A stretch of 64,000 nucleotides of DNA from Hyphomicrobiales bacterium (GCA_900468805.1 UEIF01000021.1:311397-375396); one strand, 5' to 3'; positions 15,858 through 24,737 are shown, numbered from the stretch's first letter. The notes: generated by a model not told the origin, from the sequence alone. Made by a program: numbers and translations.

Positions 15858-17441
15858 TCAGATGATGGCCGGTTCCTGCGTTACCCGCTCCTCGATGCGC
15901 TCGAGTGAACCAAGCGCAAAGAAATCGTCGAAGGAAGCGATCGGCACCTGCTCGATCAGCTTCGAGATGAATTCATCCGAGCCGAGTTCTTCCTCGATCG
16001 CCTCGACCTCGGCCGAGAGCGGCCGATCGACCGTATAGAAGGCTGCGTGTTTGCGCACGACCCCATAGAGCATGCCCGCAACACCCTTCGGCGTATCACC
16101 GATAATATCGATCGCCTGTGCCGAAAGCAGGGCTTCCAGAGCGGCGAGACGTTTCAGCGCCCGCATCTGCCGGTCGAAACGCTCGATGACGAGCGGCAGG
16201 AAAGCTGCCTCGTCTTCAAGGCCGGCTGCAACGACGAGCGACTGCGCCGAAACCGGATTCGACATGGAGAGTACGCGCGAGAAGATTTCCCCCGCAAGCT
16301 TGATGATCGGTCCAAAACCGGTGGCAATGCGGCCGGGAGGTACGAGATTGACCGGCAGGCCGCGCCGCTGGCCGTTGCCGAGCAGAACGCAACGGTTGAA
16401 GGCATTGCGCGCCGCATGTGCCATGCAGAGTGCGGCCGATTCCAGGAGGATCGTCACGTCGAGCGGCAGGGAACCGCCCGATGTCATCACCCGTCCTTCC
16501 ACGACGACGGGATTGTCGTCGGAGCGGCCGGTGGCGGCAAGGATCTTATGGCCGGTCGAAAGCAGGTTCTCGATAACCGCACCGAAGACCTGGGCGATCA
16601 TGCGGAGACTGAGCGCGTCCTGCACGTGGGTGGCGACCGGCCATTCCCATTCGTCCGAGGCATTGCAAAGCCAGGCGCCGATCAGCGCTTCCCGTGCCGT
16701 CCCGACATGGCGCACGGCCCGCCAGGGATCACGCGATGCGCCGAGCGCGCCTGACGCCATCATGCCGGTCGCAAGCAGGACGCGGATCGAGGCGGCGGCA
16801 TTGCGCGTCGTCTCGGCGGCTGCAGCAAAACTGACGGCATTGACGCTGAGTGAGGCGAGGCTGTCGCGCGGCGCCATCTTCACCGGTTCCATGCCGGCTG
16901 CCTGGAAGGCTTCGGCGGCCTGCATGCGATTACCGCGATAGATCGCTTCGCCGACCCCGGTCAGCACAGCGCCGATCTGGCCCATCAGGCCGATATCGGC
17001 GCAACCGATCGAGCCGGTGCGACGCACGACTGGAATGACGTCCGCCTTCAGCATCCGCATATAGGCATCGATGAGGTCAGGAGTGCAGCCGACCTGGCCG
17101 GTCAGCGCCGTATTGACGCGCATCGCCATGGCATTGCGCACGACATTGCAGGAGAAGGGCGTGCCGGTGCCGAAGTGATGGGCGCGTACGAGGCCAAGAT
17201 TAAAGGCGTCGAGATCCTCGGGCGACCATTCGACATCCTTCATGGCGCCCACACCCGTGGTCGCGCCGTAGACCGGCATCCCGGTTGCAATGGCATCCTC
17301 CACGATCGTGCGCGCAATCTTCACACGCTGCATGCCGATCGCCGAAGCCGAAAGTGCTGCCTTGCCGGAGCCGATCCTCACCATCTCGGCAAAGCTCAGG
17401 GGCTGGCCGCTCAGTTCGATTCCGGGACGCTCGTGCTTCAT
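15858..17441 (-). CDS. aromatic amino acid lyase-fold enzyme without MIO triad, probable ergothionase
   Basis: A 527-residue member of the histidine/phenylalanine ammonia-lyase superfamily. The catalytic-loop motif VYGATTGVG is kept at residues 57-65. The Ala-Ser-Gly that cyclises to the MIO cofactor in the family motif GSVGASGDL is replaced by Cys147-Ala148-Asp149 in GSIGCADIG. An ammonia lyase needs MIO; ergothionase, which eliminates trimethylamine from ergothioneine by acid-base chemistry, does not. This and the downstream thiohydantoin-type genes point to ergothioneine as substrate. It is first in the operon, 91 bases after ubiB, with GGAG about 9 bases before the ATG. Annotation as hutH would be misleading. 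Confidence 0.75.
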   Translation of the reverse strand: MKHERPGIELSGQPLSFAEMVRIGSGKAALSASAIGMQRVKIARTIVEDAIATGMPVYGATTGVGAMKDVEWSPEDLDAFNLGLVRAHHFGTGTPFSCNVVRNAMAMRVNTALTGQVGCTPDLIDAYMRMLKADVIPVVRRTGSIGCADIGLMGQIGAVLTGVGEAIYRGNRMQAAEAFQAAGMEPVKMAPRDSLASLSVNAVSFAAAAETTRNAAASIRVLLATGMMASGALGASRDPWRAVRHVGTAREALIGAWLCNASDEWEWPVATHVQDALSLRMIAQVFGAVIENLLSTGHKILAATGRSDDNPVVVEGRVMTSGGSLPLDVTILLESAALCMAHAARNAFNRCVLLGNGQRRGLPVNLVPPGRIATGFGPIIKLAGEIFSRVLSMSNPVSAQSLVVAAGLEDEAAFLPLVIERFDRQMRALKRLAALEALLSAQAIDIIGDTPKGVAGMLYGVVRKHAAFYTVDRPLSAEVEAIEEELGSDEFISKLIEQVPIASFDDFFALGSLERIEERVTQEPAII

Positions 17442-17487
17442 ATGCTCATCTCCATGGAGGCGAGACTAAGCGAGCCTCACGTCTGGC

Positions 17488-17497
17488 GGGATATCCC
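17488..17497. repeat. palindrome upstream of the ergothioneine operon
   Basis: GGGATATCCC is a perfect ten-base palindrome in the 91-base gap between ubiB and the first gene of the catabolic operon, 47 bases before its ATG. It could be an operator. A clear promoter is not visible, so read-through from ubiB remains possible. Confidence 0.25.
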
Positions 17498-17532
17498 AAA
17501 TGCCGAACACATCATGCATTTGTTGGTCCCGG

Positions 17533-19107
17533 TCAGCTCAGTACCCAGGCAATATAGAGAAGTGTGAGGGCAATGATCCAGAGGGCCACTTTGGCGGAGC
17601 GATTGTGGCGTGCTTCCGCCTTGCCGATGGCTTCGGCCGTCTGCTCGTCGAAGCGCAGGCCGTGCTCGCTCATATGCACAAGCTGGTGATGGAATTTCTC
17701 GGTCTGGGCGGCGATTTCGGGCGCAGCTTCGGCAAGCTTCACGGCTGCCTTCAGCCCGTCCTTGAGATCGGTGACGATGCGCTTCGGGCCGAGATTGTTC
17801 TTGATCCAGTCGCCGACCACAGGCTCGGAGGCCTTCCACATGTTGAAGCGCGGATTGAGCATGCGCGAGACGCCTTCGACGACGACCATCGTCTTCTGCA
17901 GCATGACGAGCTCGGGCCGCGTCTGCATGTCGAAGAGTTCGGTCACTTCGAAAAGCAGCGTCAGCAGCTTGCCCATGGAGATCGTCTCGGCCGGCTGACC
18001 ATGGATCGGCTCACCGATCGCCCGGATCGCCTGGGCAAAGCTCTCGACATTGTGATGGCCGGGCACGTAACCAGCCTCGAAGTGCACTTCCGCCACCCGA
18101 ATATAGTCGCGGGTGATGAAGCCGTAGAGGATCTCGGCAAGGAAGCGGCGCTCCTTCTTCCCAAGACGCCCGACAATGCCCATGTCGACAGCGACGATCA
18201 TGCCGTCGGGATCGACAAAGAGATTGCCCGGATGCATGTCGGCATGGAAGAAACCGTCGCGCAGCGTATGGCGCAGGAAAGACTGGATCAGCGTGTCGGC
18301 AAGCTGGTTGAGGTCGTGGCCGGCAGCCCGCAATCCCTCGACGTCAGACATCTTGACACCGTCGATCCATTCCATGGTGATGACGTCGCGGCCCGTTCGC
18401 TCCCAGTCCACCTTCGGCACACGGAAGCCTGGATCCTTCTCGGTATTCTCGGCAATCTCCGAAAGAGCGGCTGCCTCGAGACGCAGGTCCATCTCCACCT
18501 TGGTGGTTTGTTCCAGCGTCTTTGTGACTTCCACCGGTCGCAGGCGCCGGCTGCCCGGCATGAAGCGTTCCTGCATATGGGCGACGAGGTACATCGCCTC
18601 GATATCATGGGCAAACCGCGCCCGGACACCTGGCCGCACAACCTTCACGGCGACCTTCTTGCCTCCCTGCGGCGTATCGACCTCGGCCGGATGCACCTGC
18701 GCGATGGAGGCCGCAGCAATCGGATCGCCGAAACTTGCATAGAGGTCTGCGATCGGTCGCCCGAGCGAACCCTCGATATTGGCCTTGGCGGCAGCCGCCG
18801 GGAAAAAGGCCATGCGGTCCTGAAGCTGCGACAAGTCGTCGGCAAAATCGACGCCGACGACATCGGGACGCGTCGCGAGGAATTGGCCGATCTTCACATA
18901 GGATGGCCCGAGCCGTTCGACGGCTTTCGCCAGCCGGTCGCTGCGCTTTTGGGATTTGCTTCGATTGCGGGCGAAAATACCGACAAAGGACTTCGCCAGG
19001 CTGACGGACGGCGGCAGCCCCTCCGAAGGCAGCGCCGAAATGACGCCCTCGCGCACAAGAATCCAACCGACCCTGACGAGCCTGAAATATGCACCGAAAG
19101 CACTCAT
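17533..19107 (-). CDS. ubiB: UbiB-family ubiquinone biosynthesis kinase-like protein
   Basis: A 524-residue ABC1/UbiB atypical kinase needed for ubiquinone synthesis. It has the KxGQ motif (YVKIGQFLATRPD), the Ala-rich nucleotide loop (AAASIAQVH), the Lys of VAVKVVRPG, HADMHPGN as catalytic loop and VDMGIVGRL as the metal-binding DxG equivalent. A hydrophobic C-terminus (ALWIIALTLLYIAWVLS) anchors it in the membrane. The start MSAFGAYFRL lies five bases after the ubiE stop; longer frames would overlap ubiE. It forms an operon with ubiE. Confidence 0.94.
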   Translation of the reverse strand: MSAFGAYFRLVRVGWILVREGVISALPSEGLPPSVSLAKSFVGIFARNRSKSQKRSDRLAKAVERLGPSYVKIGQFLATRPDVVGVDFADDLSQLQDRMAFFPAAAAKANIEGSLGRPIADLYASFGDPIAAASIAQVHPAEVDTPQGGKKVAVKVVRPGVRARFAHDIEAMYLVAHMQERFMPGSRRLRPVEVTKTLEQTTKVEMDLRLEAAALSEIAENTEKDPGFRVPKVDWERTGRDVITMEWIDGVKMSDVEGLRAAGHDLNQLADTLIQSFLRHTLRDGFFHADMHPGNLFVDPDGMIVAVDMGIVGRLGKKERRFLAEILYGFITRDYIRVAEVHFEAGYVPGHHNVESFAQAIRAIGEPIHGQPAETISMGKLLTLLFEVTELFDMQTRPELVMLQKTMVVVEGVSRMLNPRFNMWKASEPVVGDWIKNNLGPKRIVTDLKDGLKAAVKLAEAAPEIAAQTEKFHHQLVHMSEHGLRFDEQTAEAIGKAEARHNRSAKVALWIIALTLLYIAWVLS

Positions 19108-19112
19108 GCGGA

Positions 19113-19889
19113 TCAGAGCTTCCAGCCGGAGTGCAGCGCTGCGATGCCGGCGGTATAATTGGTGTAGGTCACGCGGGAGAAGCCGGCCATGCGGATCATC
19201 GCCGCGAAGTTCTCCTGGTTCGGAAACTTGCGGATCGACTCCACGAGATACTGGTAAGGCTCGGCATCGCCGGTGATTGCCTTGCCGAACTTGGGAATGG
19301 CATTGAACGACCATGCGTCATAGATCTTGTCGAGAACCGGCAGTTCCACTTCCGAAAATTCGAGCACGAGCAGGCGGCCGCCGCGCTTCAGCACCCGATA
19401 GGCTTCCGACAGCGCCACCTCGATCCTCGGTACATTGCGGATACCGAAGGCGATCGTATAGGCATCGAAGCTGTTTGCTTCGAAGGGAAGGTCCTCGGCA
19501 TTGGCCTCCACGAAGGTGAGGTTCTCCGAAAGCCCCTTCTTTTCCGCCCTCTCGGCGCCGACGCCGAGCATGGAGCCATTGATGTCCAGCACGGTCGCAT
19601 GTGCCTGGCGGTTGGAGGCTTCGACGATGCGGAAGGCGATGTCGCCCGTACCGCCGGCAACGTCGAGCACTTTGTAGCCCGGCTCCTTGCGCGGGTTCAG
19701 CGCCCCGGTCATCGCATCCTTCCAGACGCGGTGCATGCCCATCGACATGACGTCGTTCATGATGTCGTAGCGCTTGGCGACCTTGTGGAAGACCTCGTTG
19801 ACGAGACCCTGCTTCTCGCCGGTCGGCACCTCGCGGAAGCCGTAGGATGTTTCCATGCCGCCATCGGCGGAGATACGGCTGTCTGACAT
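19113..19889 (-). CDS. ubiE: ubiquinone/menaquinone biosynthesis C-methyltransferase UbiE
   Basis: A 258-residue SAM-dependent C-methyltransferase acting on the demethoxy-quinol ring in ubiquinone synthesis. Motif I is VLDVAGGTGDIAFR, the UbiE signature YDIMNDVMSMGMHRVWK lies near residue 42, and IAFGIRNV is present. The ATG with GGAG 8 bases upstream is preferred to the TTG directly before it. It heads the ubiE-ubiB unit and is divergent from mutM across about 150 bases (19890-20042), where I see no specific site. Confidence 0.95.
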   Translation of the reverse strand: MSDSRISADGGMETSYGFREVPTGEKQGLVNEVFHKVAKRYDIMNDVMSMGMHRVWKDAMTGALNPRKEPGYKVLDVAGGTGDIAFRIVEASNRQAHATVLDINGSMLGVGAERAEKKGLSENLTFVEANAEDLPFEANSFDAYTIAFGIRNVPRIEVALSEAYRVLKRGGRLLVLEFSEVELPVLDKIYDAWSFNAIPKFGKAITGDAEPYQYLVESIRKFPNQENFAAMIRMAGFSRVTYTNYTAGIAALHSGWKL

Positions 19890-20042
19890 CAAGCTACTCC
19901 GTTCACATCAAGAATTCGGCGCGGCGACCATAGCGAAAACGTGGCTGCGGCGCTATCTGTGGGCCACGGTCCGCCCGCGGCACGTTGGCGCTATAGCGCA
20001 CATCGCAGGCGGTTGAAACACGTTAGATATAGATGGGTTAAG

Positions 20043-20933
20043 ATGCCGGAATTGCCAGAAGTCGAGACGGTGAAGCGCGGCCTGACGCCGGCGATGGAAG
20101 GCGCACGCATCGAAAGGCTGGAATTGCGTCGCGGTGACCTGCGCTTCCCTTTCCCGAAGGATTTCGAAAATCAGGTCTCAGGCCGCACGATCATCGGCCT
20201 TGGGCGGCGGGCCAAGTACCTGCTGATCGATCTCGACAGTGGCAAGACGATCATTTCCCATCTCGGCATGTCCGGCTCCTTTCGGATCGAGCAGGGTCCG
20301 GTCACCGGCACGCCCGGCGAATTTCATCATGAGCGCTCCAAGGACGAGAAGCACGATCACGCCGTCTTCCATCTGGAAGGCGAGGGTGGTCCGCGTCGCG
20401 TCATCTACAACGACCCGCGCCGCTTCGGCTTTATGGATATTGCCGATCGCTCCGAGCTCGACGCGAACCCCTTCCTGTTTGGCCTGGGGCCGGAGCCGAC
20501 CGGCAATGAACTGTCGGCCGCCTATCTGGCCGAACGTTTCGCCGGCAAGGCCCAGCCGCTGAAGGGCGCACTGCTGGATCAGAAGACCATCGCCGGGCTC
20601 GGCAATATCTATGTTTGCGAGGCCCTGTGGCGTGCACATCTCTCGCCCGTGCGTGCAGCCGGCACGCTGGTGACGAAGACGGGCAAGCCGAAGGAGCCGC
20701 TGAACCTGCTTGTCAGTTCGATCCGCGATGTGATTGCCGATGCGATCGCTGCCGGCGGATCGTCACTGCGCGACCACATTCAGACGGATGGCTCGCTCGG
20801 TTACTTCCAGCATTCCTTTTCCGTCTATGATCGCGAAGGTCTTGCTTGCCGCACGCCGGGCTGTGGCGGTACGGTCTCGCGCATCGTGCAGGCTGGCCGT
20901 TCCACCTTCTATTGTGCCACCTGCCAAAAATAG
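20043..20933 (+). CDS. mutM: formamidopyrimidine-DNA glycosylase
   Basis: A 296-residue base-excision repair enzyme that removes 8-oxoguanine and formamidopyrimidines and cleaves the AP site. The start MPELPEVETVKRGL gives the catalytic N-terminal Pro and the Glu next to it. Other motifs are the catalytic Lys segment (GRRAKYLL), NPRRFG-like (NDPRRFGF), DQKTIAGLGNIYVCEALW and the C-terminal zinc finger CRTPGCGG...FYCATCQ. The following crotonase gene starts ten bases downstream. Confidence 0.95.
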   Translation: MPELPEVETVKRGLTPAMEGARIERLELRRGDLRFPFPKDFENQVSGRTIIGLGRRAKYLLIDLDSGKTIISHLGMSGSFRIEQGPVTGTPGEFHHERSKDEKHDHAVFHLEGEGGPRRVIYNDPRRFGFMDIADRSELDANPFLFGLGPEPTGNELSAAYLAERFAGKAQPLKGALLDQKTIAGLGNIYVCEALWRAHLSPVRAAGTLVTKTGKPKEPLNLLVSSIRDVIADAIAAGGSSLRDHIQTDGSLGYFQHSFSVYDREGLACRTPGCGGTVSRIVQAGRSTFYCATCQK

Positions 20934-20942
20934 GAGCGCGCG

Positions 20943-21716
20943 ATGGCCTATGAAACCCTTGTAGTCGAAACCCGCGGCAATGTTGGTCTGATCACGCTGA
21001 ACCGGCCGCAGGCGCTGAACGCCCTGAATTCGATAGTGCTCAAGGAATTGAAGCGCGCTTATGCGGCCTTTCATGCGGATGATGCCATCGGCGCGATCGT
21101 GCTGACCGGTTCCGAGCGCGCCTTTGCCGCCGGCGCCGATATCAAGGAAATGCAGCCGCTCGATTTCGCCGAGGTCTATAAGAGCGATTTCATCAGCGGC
21201 TGGGATGAGATCGCCAAGGCCCGCAAGCCGATCATCGCTGCCGTCAGCGGTTTTGCACTCGGCGGCGGGTGCGAGCTTGCCATGCTTTGCGACTTCATCA
21301 TCGCCTCGGAGACCGCGAAGTTCGGCCAGCCGGAGATCACGCTTGGGGTCATTCCGGGGATTGGTGGCTCGCAGCGCCTGACGCGAGCGGTCGGCAAGGC
21401 CAAGGCAATGGACCTTATCCTGACCGGTCGCATGATGGATGCGGCCGAAGCCGAGCGCTCGGGACTCGTTTCGCGTGTGGTGGCGCCTGAGCGGCTTCTG
21501 GACGAGACACTGGAGGCGGCCGCCAAGATCGCATCGCTGTCGCGTCCCTCGGTATTGATGGCTAAGGAGGCAGTCAGCCGCGCCTTCGAGACCACGCTGG
21601 AGGAAGGTCTGCGTTTCGAGCGCCGTCTCTTCCAGAGCCTCTTTGCGACCGAGGACCAGAAAGAGGGCATGGCTGCCTTCGTCGAGAAGCGCAAACCGGC
21701 CTTCAGGAACAGGTGA
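20943..21716 (+). CDS. enoyl-CoA hydratase/isomerase (crotonase family)
   Basis: A 257-residue crotonase. The oxyanion-hole segments are FAAGADIKEM and ALGGGCELAM, and both catalytic glutamates are present (GGGCELA and QPEITLG), as in true 2-enoyl-CoA hydratases that add water in beta-oxidation. AGGAG precedes the ATG closely. It is likely co-transcribed with mutM, an arrangement common in rhizobia with no obvious functional link. Its specific acyl-CoA substrate cannot be told. Confidence 0.9.
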   Translation: MAYETLVVETRGNVGLITLNRPQALNALNSIVLKELKRAYAAFHADDAIGAIVLTGSERAFAAGADIKEMQPLDFAEVYKSDFISGWDEIAKARKPIIAAVSGFALGGGCELAMLCDFIIASETAKFGQPEITLGVIPGIGGSQRLTRAVGKAKAMDLILTGRMMDAAEAERSGLVSRVVAPERLLDETLEAAAKIASLSRPSVLMAKEAVSRAFETTLEEGLRFERRLFQSLFATEDQKEGMAAFVEKRKPAFRNR

Positions 21717-21910
21717 GCGGGCGGCGCTGGGAAAGGGGCTTTTCCTTGAAAATGCGCGTTGACGTCGCGCAGCTTTAGAGTTATATGCCCGCCCACGGTT
21801 CGGAAAGCCGCTCTGGTTTTCCGCTAATGCTCCCGTATTGCTGAATTGAGTGGCCGCAGGGCCAGCGCGGTAATGGCGGAGTTTTGTTCGAATTCTTGAG
21901 AGAGGCATCC

Positions 21911-22189
21911 ATGGCCAATACAACCTCGGCGAAAAAGGCGACTCGCAAGATCGCTCGCCGTACCGCAACCAACAAGGCTCGCCGTTCGCGCGTTCGCACC
22001 TACGTTCGCCAGGTCGAAGAGGCGCTCGCGGCTGGTGATGCTGCCAAGGCAAAGGAAGCCTTCATTGTCGCTGAGCCAGAGCTGGCACGCGCCGCAAGCA
22101 AGGGCGTCCTTCACGCCAACACGGCATCCCGCAAGGTCTCGCGCCTTGCTGCTCGTGTGAAGGCTCTTTCGGCCTCTGCAAGCGCCTAA
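21911..22189 (+). CDS. rpsT: 30S ribosomal protein S20
   Basis: A 92-residue very basic protein with the S20 start MANTTSAKKATRKIARRTA and helical Lys/Arg/Ala-rich body, binding 16S rRNA early in 30S assembly. GAGAGAGG precedes the ATG. A longer in-frame start at 21884 lacks support. A strong terminator follows. The 194-base gap before it (21717-21910) contains the presumed promoter and leader; no gene is seen there. Confidence 0.96.
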   Translation: MANTTSAKKATRKIARRTATNKARRSRVRTYVRQVEEALAAGDAAKAKEAFIVAEPELARAASKGVLHANTASRKVSRLAARVKALSASASA

Positions 22190-22220
22190 ATATTTCATTA
22201 ACGAATTGCTCGTTATGATT

Positions 22221-22246
22221 AGCCCGGTAATTTTACCGGGCTTTTT
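22221..22246 (+). terminator. Rho-independent terminator of rpsT
   Basis: AGCCCGGTAA pairs with TTACCGGGCT across a two-base loop and is followed by TTTT. It is a strong canonical terminator 31 bases after the rpsT stop. Confidence 0.9.
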
Positions 22247-23051
22247 CGATTCAGCTGGCCGCCGCGGATATAGTTAATCCGGCGACGATTTCGTGTCAGA
22301 GGCATGACAGGAAAAATTGTTTTAAAACAACGGCTTACGCAAGGATCCTTTCAAGGCTTGCGACTCTGGTCACGCAGCCCGTGGCCCCAAATGAGTCAAG
22401 AAGATTTTTTCTTTTTTCTTTTTATACGTGTCCAAAATAGCCCAGCAGGGGAATCTCCTTGATTCAAAAGCGATTCTTTTTTGACGTTGGTGTGACGCCC
22501 TAAAGGCCCCGCCGGAGTCAATGGCCGCTTGTTAATTTTGCGTAAAATTCATCGTTGATCTTGCCTTTTGATCCTGCCTAAATGGCGTCCAGCAAAGGGC
22601 GCGGACATCACCTGCAGAAGTCAGTCCAAACTGCCAAGTCGGCGGGATGATGACACTGTGTCACTTGCAACGGAGCGCACAGCTTCCGTTTTCTCAACGC
22701 ACTCGACGACATTGTGCCGTGACGTGGCTGTCACGGGACGGGGACGTTTTGTGCGCTTCGTGGCCACACGTTTTGCGCGAGGCCAGGAGAAGGGCAGGGG
22801 ATAGAGTAACATTGCGTTCGGGCTGGCAGGCGAAAAACGAGGATCGGCTGCCATCCTGACATGGAGAATTCGTGACGGTTGTCGCATGAACGCGACCACC
22901 GCAGGGGCTCCGTGTCGGTCCTGGAAACAGGACAGTGTTTGTGTGAACCGGCAGGCGGATGGCTCATGAGGGTGCCGTCGGCTTTGTCAAAGCGGGGAAT
23001 GATCGGGCGGCTGTTAGCAAATGACCGCCCGAGGAAATGAAAGGCGGCATT
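22247..23051. other. long rpsT-dnaA intergenic region
   Basis: About 800 bases without a convincing protein gene. It holds a perfect 14-base palindrome TTGTTTTAAAACAA (22317-22330). Next is a compound hairpin, GACTC outside and GGTCACG/CGTGGCC inside (22362-22397), followed by a T-rich tract to 22422, which could be the 3' end of a small RNA. A TGACAC-T-GTGTCA palindrome lies at 22651-22663. Consensus DnaA boxes (TTATCCACA type) are not evident, so I do not call an origin here. The remainder is presumably the dnaA promoter and leader. Confidence 0.5.
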
Positions 23052-24605
23052 ATGCAGATGAATTCGATTACGACGGGTGCACTGGATAACGGGGAAGCTG
23101 CACAGCAGTCTTTCGGTTCCATTCACCTGGGCGCGAAGGAAGAAAAGACGGATATGAAGCATGGCGTTCTCTTCGACCGCGTTAGCGCGCGTCTGAAGGC
23201 ACAAGTCGGTCCTGACGTCTATGCAAGCTGGTTTGCACGGCTCAAGCTTCATTCGGTTTCCAAGAGCGTCGTTCGTCTTTCCGTTCCCACGACCTTTCTG
23301 AAGTCGTGGATCAACAACAGGTATCTCGATCTCATCACCGGTCTTTTCCAGGCCGAAGATTCCGAAATCCTGAAGGTCGAAATCCTTGTGCGCACGGCAA
23401 CGCGCATCGGTACGAAGGCGCTGGACGATGCAGTCTCCGTCGAGACGGTCACCCAGCCCACCCAGCTTCGCCGCCCGGCATCTGCCCAGCCGGCGGGGCA
23501 GATCGTTCAGCAGGCTGTTTCGGCCGCCGCTGCGGCGCGCCCGGCAAATGTCGGTTCGCCGCTCTTTGGCTCGCCGCTGGATTCCCGCTTCACCTTCGAC
23601 ACTTTCGTCGAGGGGAGCTCCAACCGTGTGGCGCTCGCCGCCGCAAAGACCATCGCGGAAGCAGGTCAGGGCGCGGTGCGCTTCAACCCGCTCTTTGTCC
23701 ACGCGACCGTCGGTCTCGGCAAGACGCATCTGCTGCAGGCGATCGCCAATGCCGCCGTGCAGAACCCGCGTGGCCTGCGCGTTGTCTATCTGACGGCCGA
23801 ATACTTCATGTGGCGTTTTGCGACCGCAATCCGCGACAATGATGCACTGACGCTGAAGGATTCGCTGCGTGCCATTGATCTTCTCATCATCGACGACATG
23901 CAGTTCCTGCAGGGCAAGATGATCCAGCACGAGTTCTGCCACCTGCTGAACATGCTGCTCGACAGCGCCAAGCAGGTTGTCGTCGCCGGCGACCGGGCGC
24001 CGTGGGAGCTGGAATCGCTCGATCCACGCGTCCGTTCGCGTCTGCAGGGTGGTGTTGCGATCGAACTCGATGGTCCCGACTACGAGATGCGTCTCGAAAT
24101 CCTGAATCGTCGTCTTGCGGTCGCCCGTCTGGAAGATCCGTCCCTGGAAATCCCGACCGATCTGCTGCAGCACGTCGCCCGCAACGTCACGGCAAGCGGC
24201 CGTGAGCTGGAAGGCGCCTTCAACCAGTTGATCTTCCGCCGCTCCTTCGAGCCGAACCTGTCGATCGAGCGCGTGGATGAGCTTCTGGCCCATCTCGTCG
24301 GTTCCGGTGAGCCGCGCCGTGTGCGTATCGAGGATATCCAGCGTATCGTCGCGCGTCACTACAACGTCTCGCGACAGGAATTGGTCTCGAACCGCCGCAC
24401 GCGTGTCATCGTCAAGCCGCGCCAGATCGCCATGTATCTGGCGAAGACACTGACGCCGCGTTCCTTCCCGGAAATCGGCCGCCGATTCGGCGGACGCGAT
24501 CACACGACGGTTTTGCACGCCGTTCGCAAGATCGAGGAACTGATCTCGGGAGACACGAAGCTTTCGCATGAGATCGAGCTTCTGAAGCGCCTCATCAACG
24601 AATAG
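23052..24605 (+). CDS. dnaA: chromosomal replication initiator DnaA
   Basis: A replication initiator of about 517 residues from MQMNSITTG, where AAAGG sits 7 bases upstream; ATGs at 23037 and 23154 are also possible, the last giving the most family-typical N-terminus. Domain I runs from FDRVSARLKAQVGPDVYASWF, followed by a low-complexity Ala/Gln linker. The AAA+ domain has HATVGLGKTH as Walker A and LLIIDDMQF as Walker B, and the C-terminal DnaA signature is FGGRDHTTVLHA. It is monocistronic with its own terminator. Confidence 0.96.
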   Translation: MQMNSITTGALDNGEAAQQSFGSIHLGAKEEKTDMKHGVLFDRVSARLKAQVGPDVYASWFARLKLHSVSKSVVRLSVPTTFLKSWINNRYLDLITGLFQAEDSEILKVEILVRTATRIGTKALDDAVSVETVTQPTQLRRPASAQPAGQIVQQAVSAAAAARPANVGSPLFGSPLDSRFTFDTFVEGSSNRVALAAAKTIAEAGQGAVRFNPLFVHATVGLGKTHLLQAIANAAVQNPRGLRVVYLTAEYFMWRFATAIRDNDALTLKDSLRAIDLLIIDDMQFLQGKMIQHEFCHLLNMLLDSAKQVVVAGDRAPWELESLDPRVRSRLQGGVAIELDGPDYEMRLEILNRRLAVARLEDPSLEIPTDLLQHVARNVTASGRELEGAFNQLIFRRSFEPNLSIERVDELLAHLVGSGEPRRVRIEDIQRIVARHYNVSRQELVSNRRTRVIVKPRQIAMYLAKTLTPRSFPEIGRRFGGRDHTTVLHAVRKIEELISGDTKLSHEIELLKRLINE

Positions 24606-24629
24606 GCGGTGGATTGCCATCGCCATCCG

Positions 24630-24660
24630 ACAGCCGGGAGCGATCCCGGCTGTTTTCTTT
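24630..24660 (+). terminator. Rho-independent terminator of dnaA
   Basis: ACAGCCGGGA pairs with TCCCGGCTGT around a GCGA loop, followed by TTTCTTTT, 25 bases after the dnaA stop. Confidence 0.9.
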
Positions 24661-24737
24661 TATAAGTATTTTATTCTATACAGCCTCCACGTGAGAAAAA
24701 CGCGCCAGTGAAAACGCCGGCGCTCGGGAGGATCTCA

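Noticed and set aside
10066..17441. Reading the cluster as ordinary histidine utilisation (hutH, hutU)
   Set aside because: The lyase lacks the MIO triad, the hydratase has altered active-site motifs, and imidazolonepropionase and formiminoglutamase genes are missing while thiohydantoin/hydantoin-type genes are present.
22247..23051. Replication origin next to dnaA
   Set aside because: No cluster of DnaA boxes is visible, and in related alphaproteobacteria the chromosomal origin is usually not beside dnaA.
22731..24626. 631-codon open frame antisense to dnaA
   Set aside because: It mirrors dnaA codon structure in a GC-rich genome, has no start signal and no recognisable domain.
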